From: Chloroflexaceae bacterium
GTDB taxonomy: Bacteria; Chloroflexota; Chloroflexia; Chloroflexales; Chloroflexaceae
DNA length: 64,000 nt
Assembly (NCBI GenBank): GCA_025057155.1
Contig: JANWYD010000012.1
Location: 1 to 64,000 of the forward strand
Direction of reading: 5' to 3'
A program made the position numbers and the translations under genes. Positions 1 to 11,427 of the stretch are shown here, one piece after another. Numbering within the stretch: the first letter of the stretch is position 1; the number at the start of each line of letters is the position of its first letter. Below the pieces are notes generated by a model. It saw nothing but the letters and a program-made list of their open reading frames with translations. It did no database searches and had not been told where the DNA came from.

Positions 1-227
<227 letters not shown>

Positions 228-329
228 AATCTGTCCTTGTTTGCTTGCGGCTCGCGCCGTAGTCATTCTCAGGCACGAACCAGCGTATTCTCCGGAGGGG
301 CATACCCTCGCAAACACCGAAATCTTCTA

Positions 330-1253
330 TCAAGAATAGCCCTGATGACGCCTCTGATCCAGCGACGCATGGCTGGACCAGCAGGCATACAGGGCCGCCG
401 GAAGCAGGCGCTGGCGCTGCCGTTCGGGCAGCACCAGTTCACCGACGCTGGTGGTTCCTCGGCGCCCGGCCAGGGCCGCGTCGAGGAGGTTCCCGAGGGT
501 CAGCGCCGACATACTGGTGGCGTAGGCGCTGATAAGCACTCCAAGCGGCGCGTCGCTCAACAGGCTGGCGACCTGCGCCACCAGGGCGGGCAGGTGCTCG
601 TGCAGGCGCCAGATCTCTCCTTTTGGCCCCCGCCCGAAGACGGGCGGATCCATCAAAACCAGGTCGTAGCGATGCCCGCGACGGATCTCGCGCGCCACGA
701 ACTTGCCCACATCATCAATCAGCCAGCGGATGGGCCGTTCACCTAGATCCGACAACTGCTGATTCTGCCGGGCCCAGAGAACGGCCGGTCGCGAGGCGTC
801 TACGTGGGTCACACGGGCGCCGTGCGCGGCGGCATAGAGGCTGCTGAGCCCGGTATAGCCAAAGAGCGCCAGCACGGTCGCCTCAGGCCGTGAGGCGACC
901 TGCGTTTTGAGCCAGGCCCAGTGGGCACTGTGCTCAGGGAAGACCCCGGTGTGGCGAAACGGGGTCAGGCGCACCCAGAACCGCAGGCAGTCATAGCGCA
1001 TCTGCCACTGGTCGGGCAGGGGGCGGCGCTGCCGCCAGACGCCCGGCCCCTCGTCGCCGCCCCGGCTCTTTTCAAAGACCGCATCGGCGCGCTGCCACTC
1101 GCGCTCCGGCAACCCGCGGGGCCAGAGCGCCTGGGTCTCTGGCCGCACGAGGGTATACGGTCCAAAGCGTTCCAACTTTGCGCCGTCGCCCGTATCGAGC
1201 AATTCATAATCGCTCCATTCGGGCGGGGCCAGGAGGCGCAACTCCTGCATCAC
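330..1253 (-). CDS. Class I SAM-dependent methyltransferase, RlmI/RlmK-like
   Basis: A 307-residue predicted methyltransferase. The central Rossmann part shows an SAM-binding LFGYTG loop (~residue 130), an acidic THVDAS strand end, and a DPPVFGRG catalytic-type motif (~residue 203), the arrangement seen in 23S rRNA cytosine methyltransferases of the RlmI/RlmK group. The N-terminal ~110 residues could be a substrate domain, but no PUA fold is recognisable. The start is GTG at 1253 or the adjacent ATG at 1250. It lies 54 bp after fusA and 102 bp before tuf on the same strand, so it interrupts the usual fusA-tuf adjacency. An rRNA target is inferred from family and context, not shown. Confidence 0.8.
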   Translation of the reverse strand: MMQELRLLAPPEWSDYELLDTGDGAKLERFGPYTLVRPETQALWPRGLPEREWQRADAVFEKSRGGDEGPGVWRQRRPLPDQWQMRYDCLRFWVRLTPFRHTGVFPEHSAHWAWLKTQVASRPEATVLALFGYTGLSSLYAAAHGARVTHVDASRPAVLWARQNQQLSDLGERPIRWLIDDVGKFVAREIRRGHRYDLVLMDPPVFGRGPKGEIWRLHEHLPALVAQVASLLSDAPLGVLISAYATSMSALTLGNLLDAALAGRRGTTSVGELVLPERQRQRLLPAALYACWSSHASLDQRRHQGYS

Positions 1254-1307
1254 CTCACGTGAAGGAAGCGCGCTGCCGCACAGGAAGGCGTTCTCTTCAC
1301 GCTCCTC

Positions 1308-3416
<2,109 letters not shown>

Positions 3417-3522
3417 ACCCGTCACTTGCTCCTGGCAGTCGAGCAACCGGTGAAGGTTGCTTGCTGGTATCTCGCTTCTCTTCTCTCTCCCCGTCTGCGA
3501 GGGCGCGGCGGGCAGCCTGCCC

Positions 3523-3996
3523 TCACAGCCGACCGTAGTGGGCGAAGGCGCGATTGGCCTCCGCCATCTTATGCACATCTTCTTTGCGCTTGATGGTGCT
3601 GCCCGTGTTGTTATACGCGTCAACCAGTTCAGCGGCGAGGCGTTCGTACATCGGGCGGCCGGTGCGGCTGCGCGCCGACATGAGCAGCCAGCGCATCGCC
3701 AGAGCATAGCGACGGTCGCTTTTTACTTCGACCGGCACCTGGTAGGTGGCGCCGCCGACGCGCTTGGGCTTCACCTCAATCGAGGGACTGGCGTTACGCA
3801 ACGCCTGTTCAAAGACCTCCAGCGGCGGCTTTTTGGTGCGCTCCGCGGCCAGGTCGAGCGCAGTGTAGACGATGCGCTCGGCCACGCTCTTCTTGCCCCG
3901 TTGCATGACCTTGTTGATAAACTTCTGCACCAGCACGCTATCATACCGCGGGTCGGGCGGAATGACGCGTTTTTCAATATTTCCACGGCGAGGCAT
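3523..3996 (-). CDS. rpsG: 30S ribosomal protein S7
   Basis: 157-residue S7, the 16S rRNA 3' domain assembly initiator. The N-terminus [20 protein letters not shown] and the block [19 protein letters not shown] are diagnostic, and the C-terminus [12 protein letters not shown] is the standard bacterial ending. Length is normal. It sits between rpsL and fusA in the str operon, where S7 commonly acts as translational regulator of the operon in other bacteria; no specific regulatory structure was identified here. Confidence 0.98.
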   Translation of the reverse strand: MPRRGNIEKRVIPPDPRYDSVLVQKFINKVMQRGKKSVAERIVYTALDLAAERTKKPPLEVFEQALRNASPSIEVKPKRVGGATYQVPVEVKSDRRYALAMRWLLMSARSRTGRPMYERLAAELVDAYNNTGSTIKRKEDVHKMAEANRAFAHYGRL

Positions 3997-4134
3997 AGCA
4001 ACGTTCCTTCATGCGCCTGCGCCGGAGACCCGGACGCTCCGACGCGCTTCACTCAATGCCTATCTTACGAACCCGCCACCAGCATATACGCCGGGCCCCG
4101 CTTGCACGGATGCGTTCCCCCGGGCGGTCGCCCG

Positions 4135-4569
<435 letters not shown>

Positions 4570-4713
4570 CCAACACTCCTGGAGCTCAGGCGTCTCTCCC
4601 GTTAGACAAAATAATATCCGGGCCGCCCTCTGGTCGTAGCACTGGCTACGCCTTAGAGTGGGCCGGTAGAACACACACTAATACGGCACACGCGAGCAGC
4701 GCGGCGATACTGA

Positions 4714-4742
4714 AGTATAGCACTCGCCGGGAGGCTTGTCAA
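4714..4742 (-). promoter_or_regulatory. Near-consensus sigma-A promoter of the str operon
   Basis: Read on the minus strand, TTGACA (4742-4737) is followed by a 17-bp spacer and TATACT (4719-4714). This gives a perfect -35 and a 5/6 -10 at ideal spacing. Transcription would start near 4707, leaving a leader of about 140 nt before rpsL. Confidence 0.85.
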
Positions 4743-4781
4743 ATTGCGCCGCGCGGGACGTACAGCAAATCCGGCTCCCAT

Positions 4782-4816
4782 GGGGGTATGGGCCGGCTGA
4801 GCCGGCCCATACCCCC
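4782..4816. repeat. Perfect 17-bp inverted repeat, 1-nt loop
   Basis: The arms 4782-4798 and 4800-4816 (GGGGGTATGGGCCGGCT and its complement) are perfectly complementary around a single G. It lies upstream of the str promoter and downstream of nfi. No T-run follows on either strand, so it is a palindromic repeat or cruciform-prone site rather than a classic terminator. The rest of 4817-4992 is GC-rich, with further short C-run/G-run palindromes (about 4878-4955) and no gene. Confidence 0.75.
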
Positions 4817-4992
4817 CGTAAAGCAGCAGCGCCTACCTCTGTAATTAGTCTGTAAAGTAAGTTTCCTGGCATTTCCGCTCCCCTCCCGGCCTCCCCCCGT
4901 TGGGAGGAGGAGCCGGCCGCCCTCCTCCAGCAGGGGGGAGGGTTGGGGAGGGGACGGGAGTTTAGCGAAAGACTTTGTTTACAGACGAATAA

Positions 4993-5682
4993 TTATAATT
5001 TGCCGTGCGATGCCAGGTTGTGGGCGCAGCGGATGGGTTCGGGCAGGCGGTAGCGGGTGACCAGCCGCAGCGTCAGTTCGACGCTGCTGTCCAGGCCCAC
5101 GCGGTGGCCAGGCGAGACGTAGACCGGCTTTACCCCAGGGCGCGTCCGCAGGACCCAGCCGATCTGTTCGCGCTGGTGCACCAGGGGCGTGCGAGCGCCG
5201 CGCGCATCGGGCACCGGGGCGTGCGTTCCAACCAGCAGCGACTTGGCGCAGCCGATGGCCGGCAGGCCGCTGAGCAATCCCAGGTGGCAGGCGATGCCGA
5301 AGCGCCGGGGATGGGCGATGCCCTGGCCATCGCAGATCAGCAGGTCGGGAGACGCGGGAAGACGGGCGAGAGCGTCGAGAATGGCCGGGGCCTCGCGGAA
5401 GGAGAGCAGCCCCGGCACGTAGGGAAAGGCGACGGGGCGCCGCGCCAGGGCATGGGCGATGGGGGCGAGAGTCTCGAAGTCAAGCGCCACAACGGCGGCG
5501 CGGGCGACTTCCCCGTTTTCCTCGAAGCCAACGTCTACGCCGGCAACCGTCCGCAAGGGGCCGAAATCGTCGGCAAGCAGCACCTGGCGGCGCAGGCGCT
5601 CCTGAAGAGCCACGGCTTCATCAATGGTTTCGGGCCAGAGGGGCTCAATCAGCGTAGCGCTCCTCTTTCCAGGGGTCAGCAT
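4993..5682 (-). CDS. nfi: Endonuclease V (deoxyinosine 3'-endonuclease)
   Basis: 229-residue DNA repair nuclease that cuts near deoxyinosine. Family motifs are clear: AGVDVGF (first catalytic Asp, ~residue 50), YVPGLLSFREAP (Glu, ~residue 95), CDGQGIAHPRRFGIACHLG (second Asp, ~residue 120), GCAKSLLVG and the C-terminal SPGHRVGLDSS. Length is normal. The chosen ATG overlaps the preceding molybdopterin oxidoreductase gene by 38 bp, so a slightly later start is possible, but the pair is probably co-transcribed. Confidence 0.93.
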   Translation of the reverse strand: MLTPGKRSATLIEPLWPETIDEAVALQERLRRQVLLADDFGPLRTVAGVDVGFEENGEVARAAVVALDFETLAPIAHALARRPVAFPYVPGLLSFREAPAILDALARLPASPDLLICDGQGIAHPRRFGIACHLGLLSGLPAIGCAKSLLVGTHAPVPDARGARTPLVHQREQIGWVLRTRPGVKPVYVSPGHRVGLDSSVELTLRLVTRYRLPEPIRCAHNLASHGKL

Positions 5683-6259
5683 TGTTATTGTAGCCGTAGC
5701 GTTCCCAGAAGCCGAGCTTGTCGTGGCTGAGGAACTCGATCCCGCGCAGCCACTTGGCGCTCTTCCAGAAGTACTTGCCGGGCGTGAGCAGCCGCAGCGG
5801 GTAGCCGTGCTCAGGCGTCAGTTCCTCGCCCTCGTACTTGTAGGCCAGGAGCGCGTCGGGATGCAACAGCACTTCGAGCGGCACGTTAGTGGTGAACCCT
5901 TGCTCGCAGTGCGCCAGCACATACTTCGCGGTCGGTTTCAGCGAGGGAATATGTTTGAGAAACTCGCTGAAGCGCACGCCTTCCCAGCGGGTGTCAAGCT
6001 TGCTCCAGCGGGTCACGCAATGAATATCGGTCACCACCTCGACGGTGGGCAGGGCGCGGAACTCGGCGAAGCTCAGCCGGGCGGGCTGTTCGATTTCACC
6101 CCACACCCGCAGATCCCAGGTGTTTTCAACGTCGTGGTAGTGAGGCACCGAGCCGTAGTGCAGCACCGGAAACTTGTCGGTGACATACTGGCCGGGGGGT
6201 ACGCGCCCCTCTAACCCTCTGGGGGTGCGGTCGTGTTTCTGTTTAAAAATGTCAAACAT
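5645..6259 (-). CDS. Sulfite oxidase-like molybdopterin oxidoreductase
   Basis: 204-residue protein of the oxidoreductase molybdopterin-binding (SUOX/YedY-like) fold. The segment TDIHCVTRWSKLDTRWEGV carries the conserved Cys expected to bind the Mo centre, and PEHGYPLRLLTPGKYFWKSAKW matches the C-terminal part of the domain. No signal peptide is seen, so it looks cytoplasmic. The ATG at 6259 (MFDIFKQKHDRTP) was chosen over a longer frame because AGAAGG lies 9 nt upstream. Substrate is unknown; the compact single-domain form resembles uncharacterised bacterial members rather than full sulfite oxidase. Confidence 0.85.
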   Translation of the reverse strand: MFDIFKQKHDRTPRGLEGRVPPGQYVTDKFPVLHYGSVPHYHDVENTWDLRVWGEIEQPARLSFAEFRALPTVEVVTDIHCVTRWSKLDTRWEGVRFSEFLKHIPSLKPTAKYVLAHCEQGFTTNVPLEVLLHPDALLAYKYEGEELTPEHGYPLRLLTPGKYFWKSAKWLRGIEFLSHDKLGFWERYGYNNNADPWKEERYAD

Positions 6260-6363
6260 TTCCGGGTTCCTTCTAGTTTGATGGCTGCCCAAGGGGAGGG
6301 TCCGGGAAGGCTGCGCCTTTCCAGTATAGTCCCTATTTTATCGCAGGTCGGAAAGAGATGCGA

Positions 6364-6390
6364 GGAAACCGGTTTTCTCCACGCCCCTGC
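6364..6390. repeat. AAACC/GGTTT palindrome, intergenic family
   Basis: An AAACCGGTTTT palindrome followed by the tail CTCCACGCCCCTGC. It is one of several similar units in intergenic DNA of this window (see also 9838, 11397, 13293, 14261, 30761, 36339, 41330, 45490). It directly abuts the MITE-like element at 6397. Confidence 0.6.
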
Positions 6391-6396
6391 CCGACG

Positions 6397-6573
6397 GTTC
6401 TCAGGTGCAGGGTGTTCCGAGCGAGAAGCGGTTTTCGGCATTCCAATGCGCTTACGATCCTCACCCCCCCGCCCCCCTCTCCCGCGCGCGGGAGAGGGGG
6501 GCGGGGGGCGTCCCAATGCCCCGGATGGCGCGTGCGACGCGAGGATGCGCCGGAACACCCTACACCTGAGAAC
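6397..6573 (+). mobile_element. MITE-like palindromic element, copy A
   Basis: 177-bp non-coding element. Its ends are near-perfect 23-bp inverted repeats (left GTTCTCAGGTGCAGGGTGTT..., right complement differing by one base). The interior contains a further C-run/G-run palindrome around CTCCCGCGCGCGGGAG. The sequence CTGCCCGACGG occurs at both edges (6387-6397 and 6573-6583), as expected for a target-site duplication of about 9-11 bp. No transposase is encoded. Copies B (13117) and C (63810, inverted) share the same interior. Confidence 0.8.
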
Positions 6574-6651
6574 TGCCCGACGGGGAACCGGCAGTCGCGC
6601 AACCCTCGTGGCTGCGCGCGGGATTCAGGAGAGCCGCGCCCTCCCTGGATC

Positions 6652-9600
6652 TCATTCGACCGGTTCGAGCAGGAACACGCCACGGTCGCGGGTGGCAACC
6701 GCCACCTGCGACCCGTCGGAGCGAAAGGCGATGGCGAAGACGGCGCCTCCGTCGGTTGCAAAGTGACTCAATCGCTCACCTGTGGCGGTGTTCCAGAACT
6801 CCACCTCGCCGCTCAGGGCGCCGGTTGCCAGGACCGAAGCGTCGGGTGAAAAGGCGAGGCTGAAATACGAGCCTTGTTCCGACCCCGCTTGCAGGCTGCG
6901 CACCTCTTCGCCGCTCGAGGCTCGCCAGAGCTTCAGAGCGCCATCGGTGCTGGCGCTGGCGACCAGGTCATCGCGGGCAGCTACGTCAATCGAAGTAACC
7001 GGCGCGCCGTGGCCGCTGAAGGTGGAGCGGCGCTGGCCGTTCTGCGTATCCCAGACGATGAGCAGGGGACGATCAGAGGGTTCGTTGGTGACCGCGACGA
7101 GCGAACTCCCGTCACGGTTGAAGGCCAGGGCGGCGACCGGCCCGCCGATGCCGCGCAGGGTGCGCAGGCGCTCAAAAGTGCGCGCGTCCCAGAGGGCCAC
7201 GTCGCCGCGTTCGTTGCCCGCAGCGATCAGGCGCCGGTCGCGGCTGACGACGACGCTGAGGGCAAAGCCGTCGAGACCTTCCAGCGCGCGAGGTTCGACG
7301 CCGCCGGTCAGAGCGACGACCATCACCTTGCCGGAGTCGTTCACCACGACCAGTTGGGTATCGCTCAGAAAGCTGAGGTACTGGCTGGTCGGGGCGCCCC
7401 CGCTGAGGGCGATGGCGCGCCCATCTTCGAGCAGGTGCACCCGAATGGAGCCATTGATCCCGCCGGTAGCCAGGGCCTGGCCCGAGTCGGAGTAGCTCAG
7501 AGCGGTGACGCTGCCCTGGGCGAGCAAGGCCATCTGCAACATCTCCTGGCTATTCACGTCCCACAGGGTGACGCTGCCGCTCATATCGCTGCTCGTAGCG
7601 ATCCGCTGGCTATCGGCGCTCCAGCTCAGGCCGAGGAGGCGCAGGCCCTGCCGCTGCAAGACGCCGCGTTCCGCGCCCGAGGCGGGGTTCCACAGGTGCA
7701 CGGTGCCATCAAGACTGGCGCTGGCGAGCAGCCGCCCGTCGGGGCTGAAACTTACGCCGCGGATGACCACCCAGCCTTCGTGACCCTGCAACTCACGCTC
7801 GAGCTTGCCGGTGCGGGCGTCGAGCATGTAGACGCTGCCGCTGACCGAGCCGACGGCCAGTTGCTGCCCGTCGGGGCTGAAGGCGATGCCCGTGAGCCAG
7901 TAGGGAGCGCCGGTTGCGGGATTGGTCGGCGCGGTGTAGGCGAAGCCATCGCGGGGGGCGCCGCTGTCCACGTCCCAGAGACGAGCCGTACCATCGCGGG
8001 AGGCCGAGACCAGGCTGGACCCGTCCGGGCTGAAGGCGATGTTGCCGAGAAAATCGGTGTGGCCCTCAAGGGTGCGCAAACGCCGGCCGCTGGACACATC
8101 CCACAGCATGATTGTCGTATCAGTGCTGCCAGAGGCGAGGATGCGCCCGTCGGGGGAGAAGGCCAGACTGCGGATCCAGCCGCTGTGGCCGCGCAGGCGG
8201 CGCAGTTCCTGGCCGGTGCTTAGATCCCAGAGGATGATCTCGTTCTCGTCCTGAGCGCCGGAGGCGAGAAGTTGCCCGTCGGGGGAGAAGGCCAGGGCGC
8301 TGATGTCGCCGTTGTGGCCGGTAAGGGTGCGCCGGGCTTCGAGGCTCTCAGGATCGCGCAGGTGGATGGCGCCGCCAACGCCGACGGCGAGGGGGCCATC
8401 TCCGGGGGCGAACTGCACAGCGCCAACCGAGGCGTCTTCAAGCTGCGCGGTCTGGGTAAAGACGGCGCTCTCGGCCAGGAGCGGACCGGACGGCGCGGTG
8501 GGGGCCGCGGCGCCCTGGGCCCCGGTCCCGCTGGAGGCGGAACCGGCGTTCCCGGCGGGAGAGGTGGCGATTGTGCCGCCGCTGGAAAAGAATGGCAGTG
8601 ATGCGCCGGGGTTGGCGAGCAACCAGGCCAGGGCGGCGCCGACCAGGCAGACGCCCAGCGCCAGCACCGTAAGCAGGGCGACGATAGCCACCAGACATCC
8701 CGTGCTCAAACGTGGAGCGGTTCGCGGCGGAGCGGCAGCGGGCGCGGCCTGCCAGCCAGCGACCTGGCCCTGCGGCGTCACCGGCTGGCCAGGTTGGGGC
8801 GCGCCCGTCCAGATCGGAGGGGGCGCAGGCGGCGGCGGCCCTGCGGGCGCGATCGGACCGGCAGGGCTTCCCGCCGCAGGCGCACTCACGCTTGCGGAAG
8901 CCGAGCCAGGCGGCACGACCCTGTAGGACTCAGCCGGCTCGCTGGCGCCGAGGGGTCGCCCGGCCATCAGGCGCACTGTATCGAGTGCCCGGCGCATCTC
9001 GCGGGCCTGCTGATAACGATTGGCCGGTTTCATCTCCAGGGCGCGCAGCACCAGTTGTTCGGCGAGCGCCGAAATGCGCGCATTGAGAATGCGGGGGGCG
9101 TTTAGCGGCGCACCTGCCTGGCGCTGCGCCGACGTGGGCGGCGCCCAGCCGCACAACAACTGGTAGAGAACCGCGCCCATGGCGTACAGATCGCTCGAAG
9201 TCGTCAACTCAGCGCGGGGGTCGTTCAACTCAGGGGCGCGGTAGGGTGAGGGTTCGGCGCCGAGGGGACGCACCAGAGGAAAGGGGGCCAGAAACAGCCC
9301 GCCGTCGAGCGAGGACCATAGATCGGTGGGGCGCAGATCGCCGATGAGCAGCGGCGGAGCGTGCCCATGCAGCACCTCCAGCGTGCCCAGCAGCCGGTCG
9401 AGGTAGTTAAGCACCTCGTTTTCGGGCAATGGTCCGCCCCGGTCACGGGCGACGCGGTCGAGATCCTGGCCGCCAGGATCGTCGGCAACCAGGTAGTAGG
9501 TCAGATCACGGGCGAAGTGATCGCGCAGGCTGAGTAAACCGGGGGCGACAACGCGGGCGACCTGCTCGGCAAGGGCCCGGGCGTCGGCGAGGGCGCTCTC

Positions 9601-9741
9601 TGAAGGTTGGGGCAGTTCAGCAATCATGACGCGCAGCGATCCCTGCGCGTCGATGGCGCGGTAGAGCACGCAGTCGGGACGCTCTTCGACCACGTAGGTG
9701 ATACGATAGCGGTCGTTGAGGATGGTCTCAGGAGCGAGCAT
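6652..9741 (-). CDS. Pseudokinase with membrane anchor and 14 WD40 repeats
   Basis: 1029-residue protein. Residues ~1-265 follow a bacterial Ser/Thr kinase fold (YRAPEL in place of the APE motif, DLYAMGAVLYQLLCGWAP), but the key residues are gone: no glycine-rich loop, VMIAEL instead of a VAIK lysine, LIGDLRPTDLW instead of HRDxKxxN, and LAPFP instead of DFG. After a Pro/Ala-rich linker comes one hydrophobic segment (~345-375). The rest is 14 WD40 units, several with FSPDGxxLASGS and ending in LWD, enough for two seven-blade propellers, probably outside the membrane. ATG 9741 was chosen with GAGG 5 nt upstream. Likely role: sensing or scaffolding without phosphotransfer (inference). Confidence 0.9.
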   Translation of the reverse strand: MLAPETILNDRYRITYVVEERPDCVLYRAIDAQGSLRVMIAELPQPSESALADARALAEQVARVVAPGLLSLRDHFARDLTYYLVADDPGGQDLDRVARDRGGPLPENEVLNYLDRLLGTLEVLHGHAPPLLIGDLRPTDLWSSLDGGLFLAPFPLVRPLGAEPSPYRAPELNDPRAELTTSSDLYAMGAVLYQLLCGWAPPTSAQRQAGAPLNAPRILNARISALAEQLVLRALEMKPANRYQQAREMRRALDTVRLMAGRPLGASEPAESYRVVPPGSASASVSAPAAGSPAGPIAPAGPPPPAPPPIWTGAPQPGQPVTPQGQVAGWQAAPAAAPPRTAPRLSTGCLVAIVALLTVLALGVCLVGAALAWLLANPGASLPFFSSGGTIATSPAGNAGSASSGTGAQGAAAPTAPSGPLLAESAVFTQTAQLEDASVGAVQFAPGDGPLAVGVGGAIHLRDPESLEARRTLTGHNGDISALAFSPDGQLLASGAQDENEIILWDLSTGQELRRLRGHSGWIRSLAFSPDGRILASGSTDTTIMLWDVSSGRRLRTLEGHTDFLGNIAFSPDGSSLVSASRDGTARLWDVDSGAPRDGFAYTAPTNPATGAPYWLTGIAFSPDGQQLAVGSVSGSVYMLDARTGKLERELQGHEGWVVIRGVSFSPDGRLLASASLDGTVHLWNPASGAERGVLQRQGLRLLGLSWSADSQRIATSSDMSGSVTLWDVNSQEMLQMALLAQGSVTALSYSDSGQALATGGINGSIRVHLLEDGRAIALSGGAPTSQYLSFLSDTQLVVVNDSGKVMVVALTGGVEPRALEGLDGFALSVVVSRDRRLIAAGNERGDVALWDARTFERLRTLRGIGGPVAALAFNRDGSSLVAVTNEPSDRPLLIVWDTQNGQRRSTFSGHGAPVTSIDVAARDDLVASASTDGALKLWRASSGEEVRSLQAGSEQGSYFSLAFSPDASVLATGALSGEVEFWNTATGERLSHFATDGGAVFAIAFRSDGSQVAVATRDRGVFLLEPVE

Positions 9742-9837
9742 GAACACCTCGGAAACGGTATGGCGCCTGTTCGAACACCTCCTGGGAGAGGGTCCGGGCG
9801 GGCCTGGCCCTCCTGGAAATCCCGCTGGAGGAGGACA

Positions 9838-9868
9838 TGGAAACCCGGTTTCCCCACGCTCCTGCCTG
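9838..9868. repeat. AAACC/GGTTT palindrome, intergenic family
   Basis: GGAAACCCGGTTTCC followed by the tail CCACGCTCCTGCC, a member of the dispersed palindrome family. It is preceded at 9781-9815 by a GGGCGGGCCTGGCCCTCCTGG imperfect palindrome. It lies between crtP and the WD40 gene. Confidence 0.6.
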
Positions 9869-9928
9869 ATGCGAAGGGCCTGACCCTCCCGGAACGAAGT
9901 CGAATAACCAGGCTATGCAAACAGGCGT

Positions 9929-11317
9929 TTAATCGGCGGCGACCACCTCACGAGCAGGGGTAATGACCCCGCGGGCCACCGCGTCGGTGATACGCTCCAC
10001 GCACTGCTTCGCGCTGATGGTAGCGCCTTCGATGGAAGCCAGGAAGTGCTGCCGGGTGTAATCGCCGGCCAGAAAAAAATTGCTCACCGGACTGGCCTGG
10101 TCAGGACGATACTTATCCACGCCGGGCAGGGCCTGGTAGACCGAATTGGGAATGCGCACAATGGTGTGCTTGAGCAGGCGCGCCTCGCGGGCCACCGGGT
10201 GCAGACGCACGAACTCCTGCATCACGCATTGTACCAGTTCATCGTCGGGCAGGGTGATCAACTTCTCGGCAGGAGCGACGACGAACTGCATAATGCTTTT
10301 ACCACCCCGATGATACTCCGGCGCAACCATGGCCATGTCGGCGTAGACGCTCAGATGGGTGCCCGCGCTGAAGAGCAGGTTATCCACTCCGGCAATCTGC
10401 CGGTCAAAGAAGAGTTGCATGGTAATAACCGGCGCGCCCTTCAGGTGCTTGAGGTTGTCGAAGTAAGGAAACTTACGCCAGGCAGCGGGAAGCACCTTAC
10501 GCAGACTGTGCACCGGCATCGCCGAGACGTAGATGTCGCCAGTGACCAGGCTGCCATCGTCCATCTGGAAGCCGGTGACGCGATTGGCGGCTTCATCATA
10601 CTCGATGCCGACCACCTTGCGCCCGAGTTCCACGCGGCTCCCATGGGCCTCGATCTGCCGCATCAGCGGGCGCCAGATATTTACGTCGGGCGAGCCTTTG
10701 ACCAGGGCCATCATCGGGGCCTGCTTTTCGTGAGCAAAGTGGAGCATAGCCGTCAGGGGCAGCTTGGCCGAGACCTTATCGGCGGGCAGAAAGTTCAGCG
10801 CCAGGCACATCGTGTGCATGACCTCATCGAGGGAACGCTGGCCCATCCCGTGGCGCAGGTGCCATGAAGCATACGTCTCATCGTCCTGCTGGTCAACGTA
10901 CTGTTGATCGCCGAAGATCGGGCGCAACAGCCCCAGGCCCATGCGCAGCTTGTCGCCGAGGGATAGCGGCTTGAACCTCGCTACTCCAGCCAGCCCGTTG
11001 AACGGCGGAGGCAGCCAGGGCACAAAACGGATAGCGGCCAGACCGTGCCGCTCCGAGGCGAAGATCATCTCGGCGGGCTTCCAGTTAAAGGTATCGCCCA
11101 GACCGTAGCGGTTCAGAAAATCAAGCAAATGGTGATAGGCGCCAAAGAACACGTGCAGACCCGACTCGATCCAGTCGCCGTCGGCGTCCTGCCATGCCGA
11201 GACCTTCCCGCCGGGCACATCGCGCTTCTCAAGCAAGACAACTTCGTGGCCCCGTTCGACCAGCGTGCGGGCCGCAACGAATCCCGCCGGGCCGGCGCCA
11301 GCAATAACCACACGCAT
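9929..11317 (-). CDS. crtP: Phytoene desaturase, plant/cyanobacterial (PDS/CrtP) type
   Basis: 462-residue FAD-dependent carotenoid desaturase. It opens with the dinucleotide-binding MRVVIAGAGPAGFVAARTL and continues with LHVFFGAYHHLLDFLNRYG, MPVHSLRKVLPAAW, LLFSAGTHLSVYADMAMV and FFLAGDYTRQHFLASIEGA. These blocks align with plant and cyanobacterial phytoene desaturases rather than bacterial CrtI, which suggests it converts phytoene toward zeta-carotene. The zeta-carotene desaturase CrtQ is a close relative and cannot be fully excluded. ATG 11317 was chosen because the GAGPAG motif must lie at the N-terminus. It stands alone here; no other carotenoid gene adjoins it. Confidence 0.88.
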   Translation of the reverse strand: MRVVIAGAGPAGFVAARTLVERGHEVVLLEKRDVPGGKVSAWQDADGDWIESGLHVFFGAYHHLLDFLNRYGLGDTFNWKPAEMIFASERHGLAAIRFVPWLPPPFNGLAGVARFKPLSLGDKLRMGLGLLRPIFGDQQYVDQQDDETYASWHLRHGMGQRSLDEVMHTMCLALNFLPADKVSAKLPLTAMLHFAHEKQAPMMALVKGSPDVNIWRPLMRQIEAHGSRVELGRKVVGIEYDEAANRVTGFQMDDGSLVTGDIYVSAMPVHSLRKVLPAAWRKFPYFDNLKHLKGAPVITMQLFFDRQIAGVDNLLFSAGTHLSVYADMAMVAPEYHRGGKSIMQFVVAPAEKLITLPDDELVQCVMQEFVRLHPVAREARLLKHTIVRIPNSVYQALPGVDKYRPDQASPVSNFFLAGDYTRQHFLASIEGATISAKQCVERITDAVARGVITPAREVVAAD

Positions 11318-11359
11318 TGCAGGTGCTCTTTCGCATACAATATGAATCCGACCTGTACC

Positions 11360-11389
11360 GTTATAGCACGGGTTGAACAAACGGCGCAA
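11360..11389 (-). promoter_or_regulatory. Probable promoter of crtP
   Basis: On the minus strand TTGCGC (11389-11384) and TATAAC (11365-11360) are 18 bp apart, about 45 bp before the crtP ATG. The -10 is good and the -35 moderate. Confidence 0.5.
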
Positions 11390-11396
11390 GGCAGGG

Positions 11397-11427
11397 GTGG
11401 GGAAACCGGGTTTCCCCACGCCCTTCC
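11397..11427. repeat. GGGGAAACC/GGTTTCCCC palindrome
   Basis: GTGGGGAAACCGGGTTTCC and tail CCACGCCC. The 11318-11634 gap holds this unit, the crtP promoter, and two GGGAGGG...CCTCCC-type palindromes (11538-11559 and 11594-11614). No gene was recognised in the gap. Confidence 0.65.
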
